Part shown: positions 8,663 through 20,989 of the stretch, one piece after another | Layout of the letters: the number at the start of each line of letters is the position of its first letter | Position numbering within the stretch: position 1 is the stretch's first letter | NCBI RefSeq assembly: GCF_002633015.1 | Contig: NZ_NSIU01000004.1 | Location: 1 to 64,000 of the forward strand | Direction: 5' to 3' | DNA: 64,000 nucleotides | Source of the DNA: Sulfuricurvum sp. PD_MW2 | GTDB lineage: Bacteria > Campylobacterota > Campylobacteria > Campylobacterales > Sulfurimonadaceae | Notes under the pieces: generated by a model | Databases searched by the model: none | The model's input: only the letters and a program-made list of their open reading frames with translations | Told to the model about the DNA's origin: nothing | Translations under genes and position numbers: made by a program

Positions 8663-9778
8663 ATGCAGTGTGAATATTTTGGAGTATGCGGCAGTTGCCG
8701 TCATTACGAGAGCGGTTATGAAGGACAACTAAGCCATAAAGTTTCTGTTGTCAAAGAGATGTTTTCTCCCCTCTATGCGGGCGAGATTGCTGTGTGTACG
8801 TCACCGAGTGAGCGGTATCGCTCCCGTGCAGAATTTAAAATCTATCATGACGATGGAGGTATTTTCTATGCGATGAGCCGCCTCGATCGGCAGGGGGCAT
8901 TGAAGATTGAGCGTTGCTCGATAGTCTCACCGCTCATCGCATCGGTGATGGAGAAACTTCTCATTGAAATCAGTGATCTTGGGATTGCTCATAAACTCTT
9001 TGGTGTCGATTTTTTAGCCTCAGGCAATGGGGAAATGACGCTCAGTATGCTCTATCACAAACCGCTGGATGAGGAGTGGCAGACGAAAGCCCGCGAACTC
9101 GAAAAACGGCTCGGCGTATATGTGATCGGACGGAGCCGAAAGCAAAAACTCATTCTCTCTCAGGACTATGTGACAGAAACGCTCCGTATTCAAGGCAGAG
9201 AGTATCGCTACATCCACATTGAAAACAGCTTTACCCAGCCCAATCCGAGAGTGAATGAACAGATGATCGAGTGGTCTCTCGCGCAACTTGATAATATCGG
9301 CGGAGATTTGCTCGAACTCTATTGCGGAGCAGGGAATTTTACGATCCCGTTTGCATCGAAATTCGATGCCGTATTGGCGACGGAAATCTCCAAAGCCTCT
9401 ATCCATGCGGCGAAACAAAATATGGCGCTCAACAATGTTGAGAATATCGAGTTTGTCCGCCTCTCGGCAGAGGAATTTACTCAAGCACTTGACGGTGTGC
9501 GCGAGTTTCGTCGTCTTGAGGGTCTAAAAGTGAGCGACTACCGTCTTAAAACCCTCTTTGTCGATCCTCCGCGTGCGGGATTGGGAGAAGAGCCATGTGT
9601 GTTTGCCTCGCGGTTTGATCACTTGCTCTATATCTCCTGTAATCCCGAAACGCTGCTGCGGGATTTGGAAATACTGAGTAAAACCCATACGATCGATGCC
9701 ATGGCGGCATTTGATCAATTCCCTTATACCCATCACTTAGAAATGGGTGTGAAGCTAACCAAAAAAGGATCTCGGTGA
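8663..9778 (+). CDS. trmA: tRNA (uracil-5-)-methyltransferase
   Basis: SAM-dependent enzyme that forms 5-methyluridine at position 54 of the tRNA T-loop. The 371-residue protein has an N-terminal Cys cluster (CEYFGVCGSCRHY), SAM motif I in LLELYCGAGNFTIPF near residue 215, FVDPPRAG near residue 295, and the catalytic Cys in YISCNPETL near residue 325. Together these place it in the RNA m5U methyltransferase family. TrmA is the best call on length and motifs, though members of the RlmC/RlmD group are close relatives. It lies eight bases after fliP and its stop codon overlaps the GTG of the next gene (GTGA), so the three plus-strand genes probably form an operon. Confidence 0.9.
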   Translation: MQCEYFGVCGSCRHYESGYEGQLSHKVSVVKEMFSPLYAGEIAVCTSPSERYRSRAEFKIYHDDGGIFYAMSRLDRQGALKIERCSIVSPLIASVMEKLLIEISDLGIAHKLFGVDFLASGNGEMTLSMLYHKPLDEEWQTKARELEKRLGVYVIGRSRKQKLILSQDYVTETLRIQGREYRYIHIENSFTQPNPRVNEQMIEWSLAQLDNIGGDLLELYCGAGNFTIPFASKFDAVLATEISKASIHAAKQNMALNNVENIEFVRLSAEEFTQALDGVREFRRLEGLKVSDYRLKTLFVDPPRAGLGEEPCVFASRFDHLLYISCNPETLLRDLEILSKTHTIDAMAAFDQFPYTHHLEMGVKLTKKGSR

Positions 9779-11157
9779 AAAAAGCGGTTTTGCTCAGCGC
9801 ATTCAGTGCGATATATCTCTACGGCGCGGATGCTAATCCTCAAAATGTGATTAACGAAGTTGCCAATTTACGGCAAAAATACGAAGAGTGCCGACAAGCG
9901 CAAAATAATAGTATGAGCGCTTCAGAGAGTGCCGCAAAAATAAAAGGGTACCAGACGCGAATCGCCGCACTCGAAAATCAGATTAAACAAACCGGCAGTG
10001 AACTTCAATCGTTAAAAAAACTAAATACCGACATCGAACGTGAACTCTCTCAAAAGAGGGGCGTGGTTCAAAGCTTGGAACGCTCTTTGACCCTCAAAGA
10101 TCAACAGCTGCGTGATGCGTCGGCATTGAACGAAAAACTCGGCAAAGAGGCTAATGCGATCAAAGTAGGAAAAATTGAGCGAGAAAGTCTCAAAAATGCG
10201 TTGGTCAAAGCAAAAATGGACGCAGAGCAGCTAGAGAGGTCGATGGGGAAAACCGATAAAGAGGTCGTAGCACTGCGCGCTTCTTTGGCATCGGCAAAAG
10301 CAGAGGTCGAAAAACTTCGTTCCAAACCCCTTCAAAATACTCCATCAACTCCTGTCCCTGTAGCGAATGTCAATACGGACCAAAGCAATAAGATCAAAGC
10401 CCTCCAAAACGAGTTGGCTAAAGCGAATGCAGCCATTTTACAATTGCAAAACAATGCCAAAACGCCTGCCGTACAGGAGAAAATTGTTACCAAATTGGTT
10501 GAACCGACAGAAAAAATAGCGGCATTGCAACGCGAACTCTCCGCAGCGCAAACGACGATTGCCAATCTCAAAAATACTCCTGGCGTTAAAACCGTTGTCA
10601 AAGAGAAAATTGTCGAAAAAATCGTTTACAAAGATCGTCCGGTACCGCAAGAGAAAATGGTTGAAAAAATCGTCTATAAAGATCGACCGGTTATTCAGGA
10701 AAGGGTTGTTGAAAAAGTGGTCTATAAAGATCGTCCGGGTGTTCAAGAAAAAGCGGTGGCAAAACAGAGCTCTCCGACAGAACAGCTCAACAAAGCTTTA
10801 AGCCAAAAATTAGCACAACCTCAAAAACTGACCCCGCCGAAAGAGACAAAATTGAGTGCTCCAGCTGTTGTGGAAAAAGCCCAAAAGAGTGTAGCACCTT
10901 CAAAAGCTCCCGCTGTTGCTATCGCTTCTGAGCCTCCAAAAAAATCAGGACCTTCCGCCTATCGTATGGCGACCGATGCCTCTGTCTACAATGCACCCAA
11001 TGGTCGGGCCGTCGATACGTGGGAAGCACGCCGATCTTTTACCTCGGGAACAACGGCTAATGGATGGGTGAAAATTACCGGATATTTTGTTAATCGGGTT
11101 TGGCAAAGAGCGGATCAGGATTTGTGGGTCAAAGAGAGCGACGTTATTCGTCGCTAA
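9775..11157 (+). CDS. Exported coiled-coil protein with YKDRP repeats and SH3-like C-terminus
   Basis: I do not recognise a named family. The 460-residue protein starts with a short signal-like segment (KKAVLLSAFSAIYLYGA), followed by long coiled coil (about residues 25-185 and 205-265) rich in Lys, Glu, Gln and Ala. Near residues 275-325 are three tandem copies of a roughly 19-residue unit ending in V(V/I)YKDRP. A Pro/Lys/Ala-rich linker follows, then a globular end (about 395-460: YRMATDASVYNAPNGR to WVKESDVIRR) that looks like a small SH3-type domain. It is probably periplasmic or envelope-attached, with the end domain binding a partner or peptidoglycan. The GTG start overlaps the trmA stop. 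Confidence 0.75.
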   Translation: MKKAVLLSAFSAIYLYGADANPQNVINEVANLRQKYEECRQAQNNSMSASESAAKIKGYQTRIAALENQIKQTGSELQSLKKLNTDIERELSQKRGVVQSLERSLTLKDQQLRDASALNEKLGKEANAIKVGKIERESLKNALVKAKMDAEQLERSMGKTDKEVVALRASLASAKAEVEKLRSKPLQNTPSTPVPVANVNTDQSNKIKALQNELAKANAAILQLQNNAKTPAVQEKIVTKLVEPTEKIAALQRELSAAQTTIANLKNTPGVKTVVKEKIVEKIVYKDRPVPQEKMVEKIVYKDRPVIQERVVEKVVYKDRPGVQEKAVAKQSSPTEQLNKALSQKLAQPQKLTPPKETKLSAPAVVEKAQKSVAPSKAPAVAIASEPPKKSGPSAYRMATDASVYNAPNGRAVDTWEARRSFTSGTTANGWVKITGYFVNRVWQRADQDLWVKESDVIRR

Positions 11158-11168
11158 CTTAGGCCTCC

Positions 11169-12314
11169 TCAAAACGGCAAGAATTGATGGATGAGTTGTC
11201 TGGCTCCCTCTTTCATGAGCTCATTACCGACCGTTTCCCCTAAACTGGGTTGAGATGGAAGCGGTTGCTGCTGTATCGGAGTTTGTTGATAGACCTGCGG
11301 TGCAGATACCGGTTTTGGTGCGGCAGATGCTAATTTTGATTTTTTGATTTCAGATGTTACAGAAATCATACTTGCGATGATATTGTCACTGAACCCCAAT
11401 TTTTGTAGTTGTTCTATCTCTTCCATAGAAAAGTTTTTAAATACTGCCCCTGAACTGTTCACTTTTGCGATAATCAACGTCTCATTCATTTTTTTTGTAA
11501 TGTAGGTTTTAATATCATAAACGCGCAGATTATGATCTCCCGTCATTAAGAGTTTAATAGTAGGTTCGCTAATGGTTTCGAACTGCTCGGGATGTTGATT
11601 GAGGAACTCTTTGAGCGCTGTGAAATCTTTTTTTTGGATAAGTACTTGAAGGTCATTATTTTTGGGCGCTGCAGCGGTTGCAACGGCCGGTTTAAGTGGT
11701 TGTGTTTCAAGTCGCGGAGTAATCTTAGGCGGAGTAAACGTCGCTAAATAGTTGCCAAATTCGCTGGCGTTCGGATTATTGAACTGTTGAGCGAGCATCA
11801 AAGGTGTTCGACCGCTTCCGTCTTTACGATTGGCATCCGCACCGTATTCAAGGAGAAATTTTGCGACACGGATCGATTTTTTGTTATACATCGCCCAATA
11901 ATGTATCGGTGTCCATCCTGCTACATCTACAGCATTGATATTAGCCCCTGTTGCAAGCAGCAAACGTGCATTATCTTCACTCTCTCCCCACACAGCGTAA
12001 GCCAATGGCGTTGTGTTGGATTGATTTTGTGCATTTGGATTCGCCCCGTGATCAAGCAGATATTTGACCGTTTCAGGCTTAGCATGCATAACCGTAGAGT
12101 GCAGAACGTTGTTTTGAACAAGACCTTTTTGATTGATATCAACCCCTTCTTTTAAAAGGCGCTCGATTGTAGGAATATCATTTTGGACTGCTGCGGTATG
12201 CAATGGGGGCATTTGATACGTTTGTGCAGGAGGAGAATATGCCGGAGCACAACCATTGATAAATACGATAGAGGAGAAAAGGGTGATGAAGGTGTATAGA
12301 TTCCGTAGAGCCAT
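11169..12314 (-). CDS. Ankyrin-repeat lipoprotein
   Basis: Envelope protein of 381 residues with a lipoprotein signal (hydrophobic core then INGC, lipobox Cys near residue 22). Residues about 35-185 form four or five ankyrin repeats (for example GVDINQKGLVQNNVLHSTV, GANPNAQNQSNTTPLAYAV, GADANRKDGSGRTPLMLA). The C-terminal half (about 215-330) holds a helical region including IEQLQKLGFSDNIIASMI, and the end is Gln/Pro rich. Ankyrin repeats mediate protein-protein contacts; the partner is unknown. The gene converges on the coiled-coil protein gene with an 11-base gap. Downstream of the rhodanese gene on the same strand. Confidence 0.85.
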   Translation of the reverse strand: MALRNLYTFITLFSSIVFINGCAPAYSPPAQTYQMPPLHTAAVQNDIPTIERLLKEGVDINQKGLVQNNVLHSTVMHAKPETVKYLLDHGANPNAQNQSNTTPLAYAVWGESEDNARLLLATGANINAVDVAGWTPIHYWAMYNKKSIRVAKFLLEYGADANRKDGSGRTPLMLAQQFNNPNASEFGNYLATFTPPKITPRLETQPLKPAVATAAAPKNNDLQVLIQKKDFTALKEFLNQHPEQFETISEPTIKLLMTGDHNLRVYDIKTYITKKMNETLIIAKVNSSGAVFKNFSMEEIEQLQKLGFSDNIIASMISVTSEIKKSKLASAAPKPVSAPQVYQQTPIQQQPLPSQPSLGETVGNELMKEGARQLIHQFLPF

Positions 12315-12336
12315 AGATTAAGCCTTGTAACGGTAT

Positions 12337-12375
12337 GGATTAAAGTGTACCTGAAAATTATAGTACATTTAATCC
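12337..12375. repeat. Long imperfect inverted repeat between rhodanese and ankyrin genes
   Basis: Arms at 12337-12350 (GGATTAAAGTGTAC) and 12363-12375 (GTACATTTAATCC) match except for one missing base, around a 12-base AT-rich loop. No U-tract follows in either direction, so this could be a weak terminator for the rhodanese transcript or a regulator-binding palindrome in front of the ankyrin lipoprotein gene. Confidence 0.5.
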
Positions 12376-12406
12376 AAAATCGGAAAACAATAGGTCAATT
12401 TATTTG

Positions 12407-12919
12407 TTAAAAACCGTCATACGGTAATTTGGCCTCTTTCCATCCGAACATAAAACCATTATCAAGATTGTAGGCTTTAATCCCTTCTTTTGCCAAAAGA
12501 TTTGCCGCCGCTTTTGATCGAGGTCCGCTTCGACAAACCAGGATGACAGAATCAACACGACGTATTTTCATGGCGCTCATAACATCTGCAATAAAATTTT
12601 TATTGAATACTTCTTTGGCATCATAGAGTTTTTGAATATCTTTATGATCTTTGGCTTTATCGGTTTTGAGTTCAAATTCCGAACTTTTTACCCGCTCTTC
12701 GATCGATTTTGGGATATAGGTCCACTCGTACGCAGGAATATTGATAAATCCCTCCCCGTGTCCCGTATAAATGTATTCAAGCGTTGTCCGAACATCGACA
12801 ATGATCGCTGTACCTTTTTTTTGCATTTCGTGAGCTTCTTGAGCACTCAGATCTCCTTCATAGATATCATCGGCATTGAGTGTAAGACACATCAAAAGAG
12901 AAAGCAAGATTTTTTTCAT
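12407..12919 (-). CDS. Periplasmic rhodanese-domain protein
   Basis: Single rhodanese domain, 170 residues, behind a signal peptide (KKILLSLLMCLTLNA, cleavage near residue 16). Rhodaneses carry sulfane sulfur on an active-site Cys; here the loop reads CRSGPRS near residue 132, with the usual IIVDVRTTLEY entry near residue 40 and a C-terminal NLDNGFMFGWKEAKLPYDGF ending. An insert rich in charged residues (about 68-100) separates the two halves. In a sulfur-oxidising relative this would act on periplasmic polysulfide or thiosulfate; that role is inferred. The gene faces away from the DUF4395/Rrf2 pair across a 224-base gap. Confidence 0.88.
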   Translation of the reverse strand: MKKILLSLLMCLTLNADDIYEGDLSAQEAHEMQKKGTAIIVDVRTTLEYIYTGHGEGFINIPAYEWTYIPKSIEERVKSSEFELKTDKAKDHKDIQKLYDAKEVFNKNFIADVMSAMKIRRVDSVILVCRSGPRSKAAANLLAKEGIKAYNLDNGFMFGWKEAKLPYDGF

Positions 12920-13091
12920 AACGTTGGAAGTCCTCTATAATAATTATTGATGTGATTGTAGCTCAAAAAGATTATACGCAGATGAAAAAAAGTTGATTAA
13001 GATAGGGAGTTATATTATTTGAAATTGTTCTATATCTCATCGATAAGGGATAAAGATGGAATAATAATCCATAGTAAATTGATATGGTTAC

Positions 13092-13120
13092 TTGACAATT
13101 AAAATCTTCTGCAATACAAT
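13092..13120 (+). promoter_or_regulatory. Consensus sigma-70 promoter for the DUF4395-Rrf2 pair
   Basis: TTGACA at 13092-13097 and TACAAT at 13115-13120 are separated by exactly 17 bases, a near-perfect vegetative promoter. An AGGAG ribosome site at 13133-13137 precedes the ATG at 13144. A recognisable TTGACA box is uncommon in this group, where -35 elements are usually weak, so this promoter may be strong and need repression. Confidence 0.7.
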
Positions 13121-13143
13121 GACGAAAAATATAGGAGTAAATT

Positions 13144-13587
13144 ATGGCACAACAATGTCCTTTAATTTTTCGTCAGATCGATGCGACTGTAACACGAATC
13201 AATACGTTATTTGTGATACTCGCTTTAATGGCATTTTTAGCGCTTCATAATACGATTATATTGATCGCATTGATTATTGATTTTATCTTGCGTTTGTATG
13301 GATACAAACAATTCAGTCCGATCAATAGACTCTCGTTGCTGATACAGAAAAAGTTTTCATTGCCGATCAAAATGGAAGATGCCGGAGCAAAACGTCTTGC
13401 AGCATTCTTTGGAGTCGCTTTTACCATTATTCTTTTGGTAGCATCATGGTTTCATGCGGATACTTTGGTAGCATTGGTTGCAGGAATATTCCTTTTTTGT
13501 GCCGCACTGGAGCTTTTTTTCGGATTTTGTGTCGCGTGTAAAATTTATTATATCGCCAAAAAAATTTATCCGAAAGGATTTGAGTAA
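13144..13587 (+). CDS. DUF4395-family membrane protein
   Basis: A 147-residue protein with about four hydrophobic helices (near residues 19-48 and 88-130), fitting the DUF4395 family by its N-terminal Cys followed by the RQIDATVTRINTLFVIL segment and its C-terminal FGFCVACKIYY, which includes a CxxC-like Cys pair (C-V-A-C) at the membrane edge. The function of the family is not known to me. The Cys pair suggests thiol or sulfur chemistry. Its last codon overlaps the start of the Rrf2 regulator by one base, so the two are cotranscribed from the promoter at 13092-13120. Confidence 0.8.
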   Translation: MAQQCPLIFRQIDATVTRINTLFVILALMAFLALHNTIILIALIIDFILRLYGYKQFSPINRLSLLIQKKFSLPIKMEDAGAKRLAAFFGVAFTIILLVASWFHADTLVALVAGIFLFCAALELFFGFCVACKIYYIAKKIYPKGFE

Positions 13588-13991
13588 TGGCCGCACTCTC
13601 ATCTAAAGCAATTTATGGTCTTGCTGCAATGCATGTTTTGTCTCATGCTCCCTATGCGCGGGCCATGCAGGTGAGAGAAATTTCTGCGATGACACAGATA
13701 TCTCATGGTTATCTGGAACAGCTTTTATCGATCTTACGCCGAAATAATTTGGTAAGCAGTATACGGGGAGCTTCAGGAGGGTACAAACTCTCGCGTCCCA
13801 GCCATGAAATTGAAGTTATAGAGATTATAGAAGCTCTGGAAGGACCGTTTTATAAAATAGAGGGGAACTTGGGTTCAAGTTTGATCTTGGAATATTTTTG
13901 GGGCGATATTGAAGAAAAAATGCGGGGATTGTTCGGAATGAAACTTTCCGAACTCGATCAAGCGTATCAACCGCACTATTACGAGATTTAG
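13587..13991 (+). CDS. Rrf2-family transcriptional regulator
   Basis: A 134-residue DNA-binding protein with the Rrf2 winged-helix layout: KAIYGLAAMHVL helix, VREISAMTQISHGYLEQLLSIL recognition region and the RGASGGYKLSRP wing near residue 62. There is no cysteine anywhere in the protein, so it cannot ligate an iron-sulfur cluster as IscR and NsrR do and must sense something else or rely on a partner (as CymR does). It is translationally coupled to the DUF4395 gene and probably controls that promoter. The upstream rhodanese gene would be a natural second target. Confidence 0.88.
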   Translation: MAALSSKAIYGLAAMHVLSHAPYARAMQVREISAMTQISHGYLEQLLSILRRNNLVSSIRGASGGYKLSRPSHEIEVIEIIEALEGPFYKIEGNLGSSLILEYFWGDIEEKMRGLFGMKLSELDQAYQPHYYEI

Positions 13992-14242
13992 TGCTTTTGT
14001 TGATTTCTTTCAATCAATTTACGTTTTTTCATCATCATGAGTTCGATTTCAGTTGCATTTTTGCCGTTGTAAATCTGTTCGATCTGATGATGACCTTTTG
14101 ATTGCACCTCTTCATAAAAATCTTTCAGTGACGAGCCTTTTTTGTTGCCTACCTGAGTTTTATACAGAGACTCGATCTCAAGCTTTTTTTCGGGAGCGGC
14201 ATATTTTGCCAAAACTGCTTCACTCGCTTTATTAATACGCAT
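13988..14242 (-). CDS. Small conserved-type hypothetical protein
   Basis: Unrecognised 84-residue, highly charged, helical protein (MRINKASEAVLAKYAAPEKK to KRKLIERNQQKH) with no membrane segment or cysteine. The ATG at 14242 is preferred over an upstream start at 14347 because the extra 35 residues would overlap the start of cheB and look non-coding; a GAG-containing ribosome site precedes 14242. The gene converges on the Rrf2 gene with a 4-base overlap and is divergent from cheB, so a chemotaxis or flagellar link is possible but not shown. Confidence 0.6.
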   Translation of the reverse strand: MRINKASEAVLAKYAAPEKKLEIESLYKTQVGNKKGSSLKDFYEEVQSKGHHQIEQIYNGKNATEIELMMMKKRKLIERNQQKH

Positions 14243-14345
14243 ATCAACTCGTTTTATTAAATTTGTTTTTCCAAAGCAAAAAACGTACCTAAAATCTCTT
14301 GTGATGATTGATTGGATTGCATCTTTATTTAGGCTAAAATACGGC

Positions 14346-14924
14346 ATGAATATCGCATCATTGATTCTTATCGGGGCATCAACCGGAGGTCCCGGCCGTA
14401 TTTATTCGATACTTTCAGCTTTGGATAACCGGTTTGAGGGGACGATCATTATTGCTCAGCATATGAGTGCCTCGTTCATACCGAGTTTTATTCACCAGCT
14501 TCAATCAATGGTCTCTTTGCCGATATCGGCCGTAGAAGATAGCGTAATGCTTAAAAAGGGGACAATTTATGTTTGTTCCCTCACAACACGTATGGTTGTC
14601 AAAAACAAAGAGATTTGGATAGAGCCGGTTGGAGAAAGCGGGTACTCGTATAACCCTCAAATCGACGTACTGTTTGCATCTGCTGCTGAGCTCCCCTCTT
14701 CGCTAAAACGGCTTGGGGTTATTTTAACCGGAATAGGAGACGATGGAGCAATCGGTTCGTTGGCCCTTTGTAAATCGGGGGGAGACTGTCTTTTTGAGAG
14801 TGAGGAAAGCTCAATCGTGTATGGTATGCCGCGTCGAGCAAAAGAGCTGGTTCCCAGCGGTACCGTTGCCTCGATCGATGAAATTGTCGATTTGATCAAA
14901 AGATACGGTGGTTCTGATGTTTAG
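14346..14924 (+). CDS. cheB: Stand-alone CheB-type protein-glutamate methylesterase
   Basis: Removes methyl groups from chemoreceptor glutamates (and deamidates glutamines) during adaptation. The 192-residue product is only the catalytic domain: Ser in GASTGGPG near residue 11, His in IIAQHMSASF near residue 37 and Asp in ILTGIGDDGAIG near residue 132 form the triad. The usual N-terminal receiver domain is missing, as in other Campylobacterota, so activity is not controlled by CheA phosphorylation of the same chain. The ATG at 14346 is chosen as it directly precedes the catalytic-domain strand. It overlaps cheR by eight bases. Confidence 0.92.
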   Translation: MNIASLILIGASTGGPGRIYSILSALDNRFEGTIIIAQHMSASFIPSFIHQLQSMVSLPISAVEDSVMLKKGTIYVCSLTTRMVVKNKEIWIEPVGESGYSYNPQIDVLFASAAELPSSLKRLGVILTGIGDDGAIGSLALCKSGGDCLFESEESSIVYGMPRRAKELVPSGTVASIDEIVDLIKRYGGSDV

Positions 14925-15756
14925 TTGGTTCAAACCTAAAAAAAAATCTGTTGTTGAGAGAGTGATCGAAAAAAAAGTAGAAAACTTCCAAAACCCGCGT
15001 ATGGTTCTGGAGCGCTTTACTGCCATTACCGGTATCCATTTTAACCAAAAAGAGTCGATTACTGCATCGAAATTGATCAATTTTTGCCGAAACCACTCTC
15101 TGTACTCTTTTGAAGAACTCTCTCATGCAATGGTTAACAACCAAAAGATTTTAGAAGCTTTGATCAATATGCTTACCGTCAATGAAACCTATTTTTTCCG
15201 AGAATCGCGTCAGATTTTTTATCTTGTTGAGAAAATCGTTCTTTCGCAAAAAGCGGTTCGTATTTTGTGCGCTCCCGGATCAACAGGGGAAGAACCGTAT
15301 TCCATTGTGATGGCATTGTTGGATCGGGACGTTTCTCCCGATCGGATTGAAGTGGTCTCTTTGGATATCAACAGTGATGTTGTAGCGTTGGCGAATAAGG
15401 GTTTATACAGCGCACGCTCACTTCATAAAACATCACCTCATTTGCAGGTCAAATATTTTGCAAAAGAGGGGGAAATGTTTAAAATTTCGGATGAGATAAA
15501 AAATCTGGTGAGCTTTCATACACTCAATATCTTCGATGATGCACTTTTTGCATTGGGTTCGTTTGATGCGATTTTTTCCCGCAATATGCTCATCTATTTT
15601 GATGAACCGACGGTTTTAAGAGCGGTTGAGCGGTTAAGCCGTCTGGCAAAAGATCGCCAATCTCTTCTTTTTTTCGGGCATGCCGATTTTGTCAAAACGC
15701 CCTCTGTTTTAGTCGAGCATTATGAAGAAGGGGTGAAATTTTATACCCCTCACTAA
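14917..15756 (+). CDS. cheR: Chemotaxis protein methyltransferase CheR
   Basis: SAM-dependent methylation of chemoreceptor glutamates. The 279-residue protein has the N-terminal all-helical domain, the LTVNETYFFRES segment near residue 85, the SAM site CAPGSTGEEPYSIVM near residue 115, and the late motif AIFSRNMLIYFDEPT near residue 220. ATG 14917 (MFSWFKPKKK) overlaps the end of cheB, so the opposing enzymes are made from one message. An MCP fragment lies at 55 kb in this same window. The stop codon region overlaps the recO stop on the other strand. Confidence 0.95.
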   Translation: MFSWFKPKKKSVVERVIEKKVENFQNPRMVLERFTAITGIHFNQKESITASKLINFCRNHSLYSFEELSHAMVNNQKILEALINMLTVNETYFFRESRQIFYLVEKIVLSQKAVRILCAPGSTGEEPYSIVMALLDRDVSPDRIEVVSLDINSDVVALANKGLYSARSLHKTSPHLQVKYFAKEGEMFKISDEIKNLVSFHTLNIFDDALFALGSFDAIFSRNMLIYFDEPTVLRAVERLSRLAKDRQSLLFFGHADFVKTPSVLVEHYEEGVKFYTPH

Positions 15757-16370
15757 AGCCCTTCGTTAAGAATATACCATAACCGTTCAACCTCTTTATC
15801 GTCTAAAAAAAGTGTTGATGAATGCTTATAGAGCCATTCGAGTCCTTTAGGATTGATCGAGAGGGTATGAGAGCAGTTTTGATGCGCCGGCAGAAATGCG
15901 CGGATAAGGGAGATATCTTCTTCAATCGGAAGATCGCAGAAAAAGCAGTGAAGTTCTCGATGGAGTCGCCCCTCATAGTCTAAAAGTTTTACATACGATT
16001 CGATGGCAACCCGTTTTGGATTTTGGTCTTTCCAGCGGATGGAAGCATCGTTTAAAAGGGAAAAATAAAAATTGCCGATGGATTCGGAATCTTTGAGATG
16101 AGGGTGGAAGAGGGTGATGAACTGCTGCCAGAGCCGAAGCCGTTCGAATTGACCCATCCAATTAAACCCGAGATGGATGACATCCTTCATTCTTGGGATA
16201 GATGACTTGAGTGATGTTTCGGTTTCAAAGTCGATTTTGAAACCCATATTGATAGGACTGTGCCGTGCGCCATAAAATCGATAAAGGGTCTGTAAGCTTT
16301 CCTCAGCTATGATAGTGACAATCATATCTTCTTCACGAACACGGGTTAGTTTGATGATGAAGCCCTGCAT
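15753..16370 (-). CDS. recO: RecO-like recombination mediator
   Basis: Likely RecO, which loads RecA onto SSB-coated DNA together with RecR. The 205-residue protein starts MQGFIIKLTRVREEDMIVTII, the OB-fold opening found in RecO, followed by YRFYGARHSPINMGF. A helical domain includes a zinc-finger remnant, HCFFCDLPIEED ... LPAHQNC, around residues 140-165. It is shorter than the proteobacterial protein, as usual in Campylobacterota. It is convergent with cheR (four-base overlap) and divergent from gltB. Confidence 0.82.
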   Translation of the reverse strand: MQGFIIKLTRVREEDMIVTIIAEESLQTLYRFYGARHSPINMGFKIDFETETSLKSSIPRMKDVIHLGFNWMGQFERLRLWQQFITLFHPHLKDSESIGNFYFSLLNDASIRWKDQNPKRVAIESYVKLLDYEGRLHRELHCFFCDLPIEEDISLIRAFLPAHQNCSHTLSINPKGLEWLYKHSSTLFLDDKEVERLWYILNEGL

Positions 16371-16551
16371 ATTTGATTCTACTTTACACGTTTTAAATTA
16401 ATTTACTTATTATTCATCGTTATTTTAACCTTTTTTAACCTGACAAACAGTAAAATAAGAAAATTTCATCTTCCTTTAGACTACTTATGTTTAAAAAGAG
16501 ATTAAAAAATAGAAATTTGCCGAAATTTTCTGGTGAAAGGTGACGATTAGA

Positions 16552-20985
<4,434 letters not shown>

Positions 20986-20989
20986 AAAT

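Noticed and set aside
10620..10740. Tandem repeats as CRISPR or minisatellite
   Set aside because: The repeats are in frame, translate to YKDRP units and there are no spacers; they are a protein repeat.
13587..13991. IscR or NsrR identity for the Rrf2 protein
   Set aside because: The protein has no cysteine, so it cannot hold an Fe-S cluster by the usual ligands.
14243..14347. N-terminal extension of the small minus-strand ORF to 14,347
   Set aside because: It would overlap the cheB start on the other strand, lacks a good ribosome site and looks non-coding.
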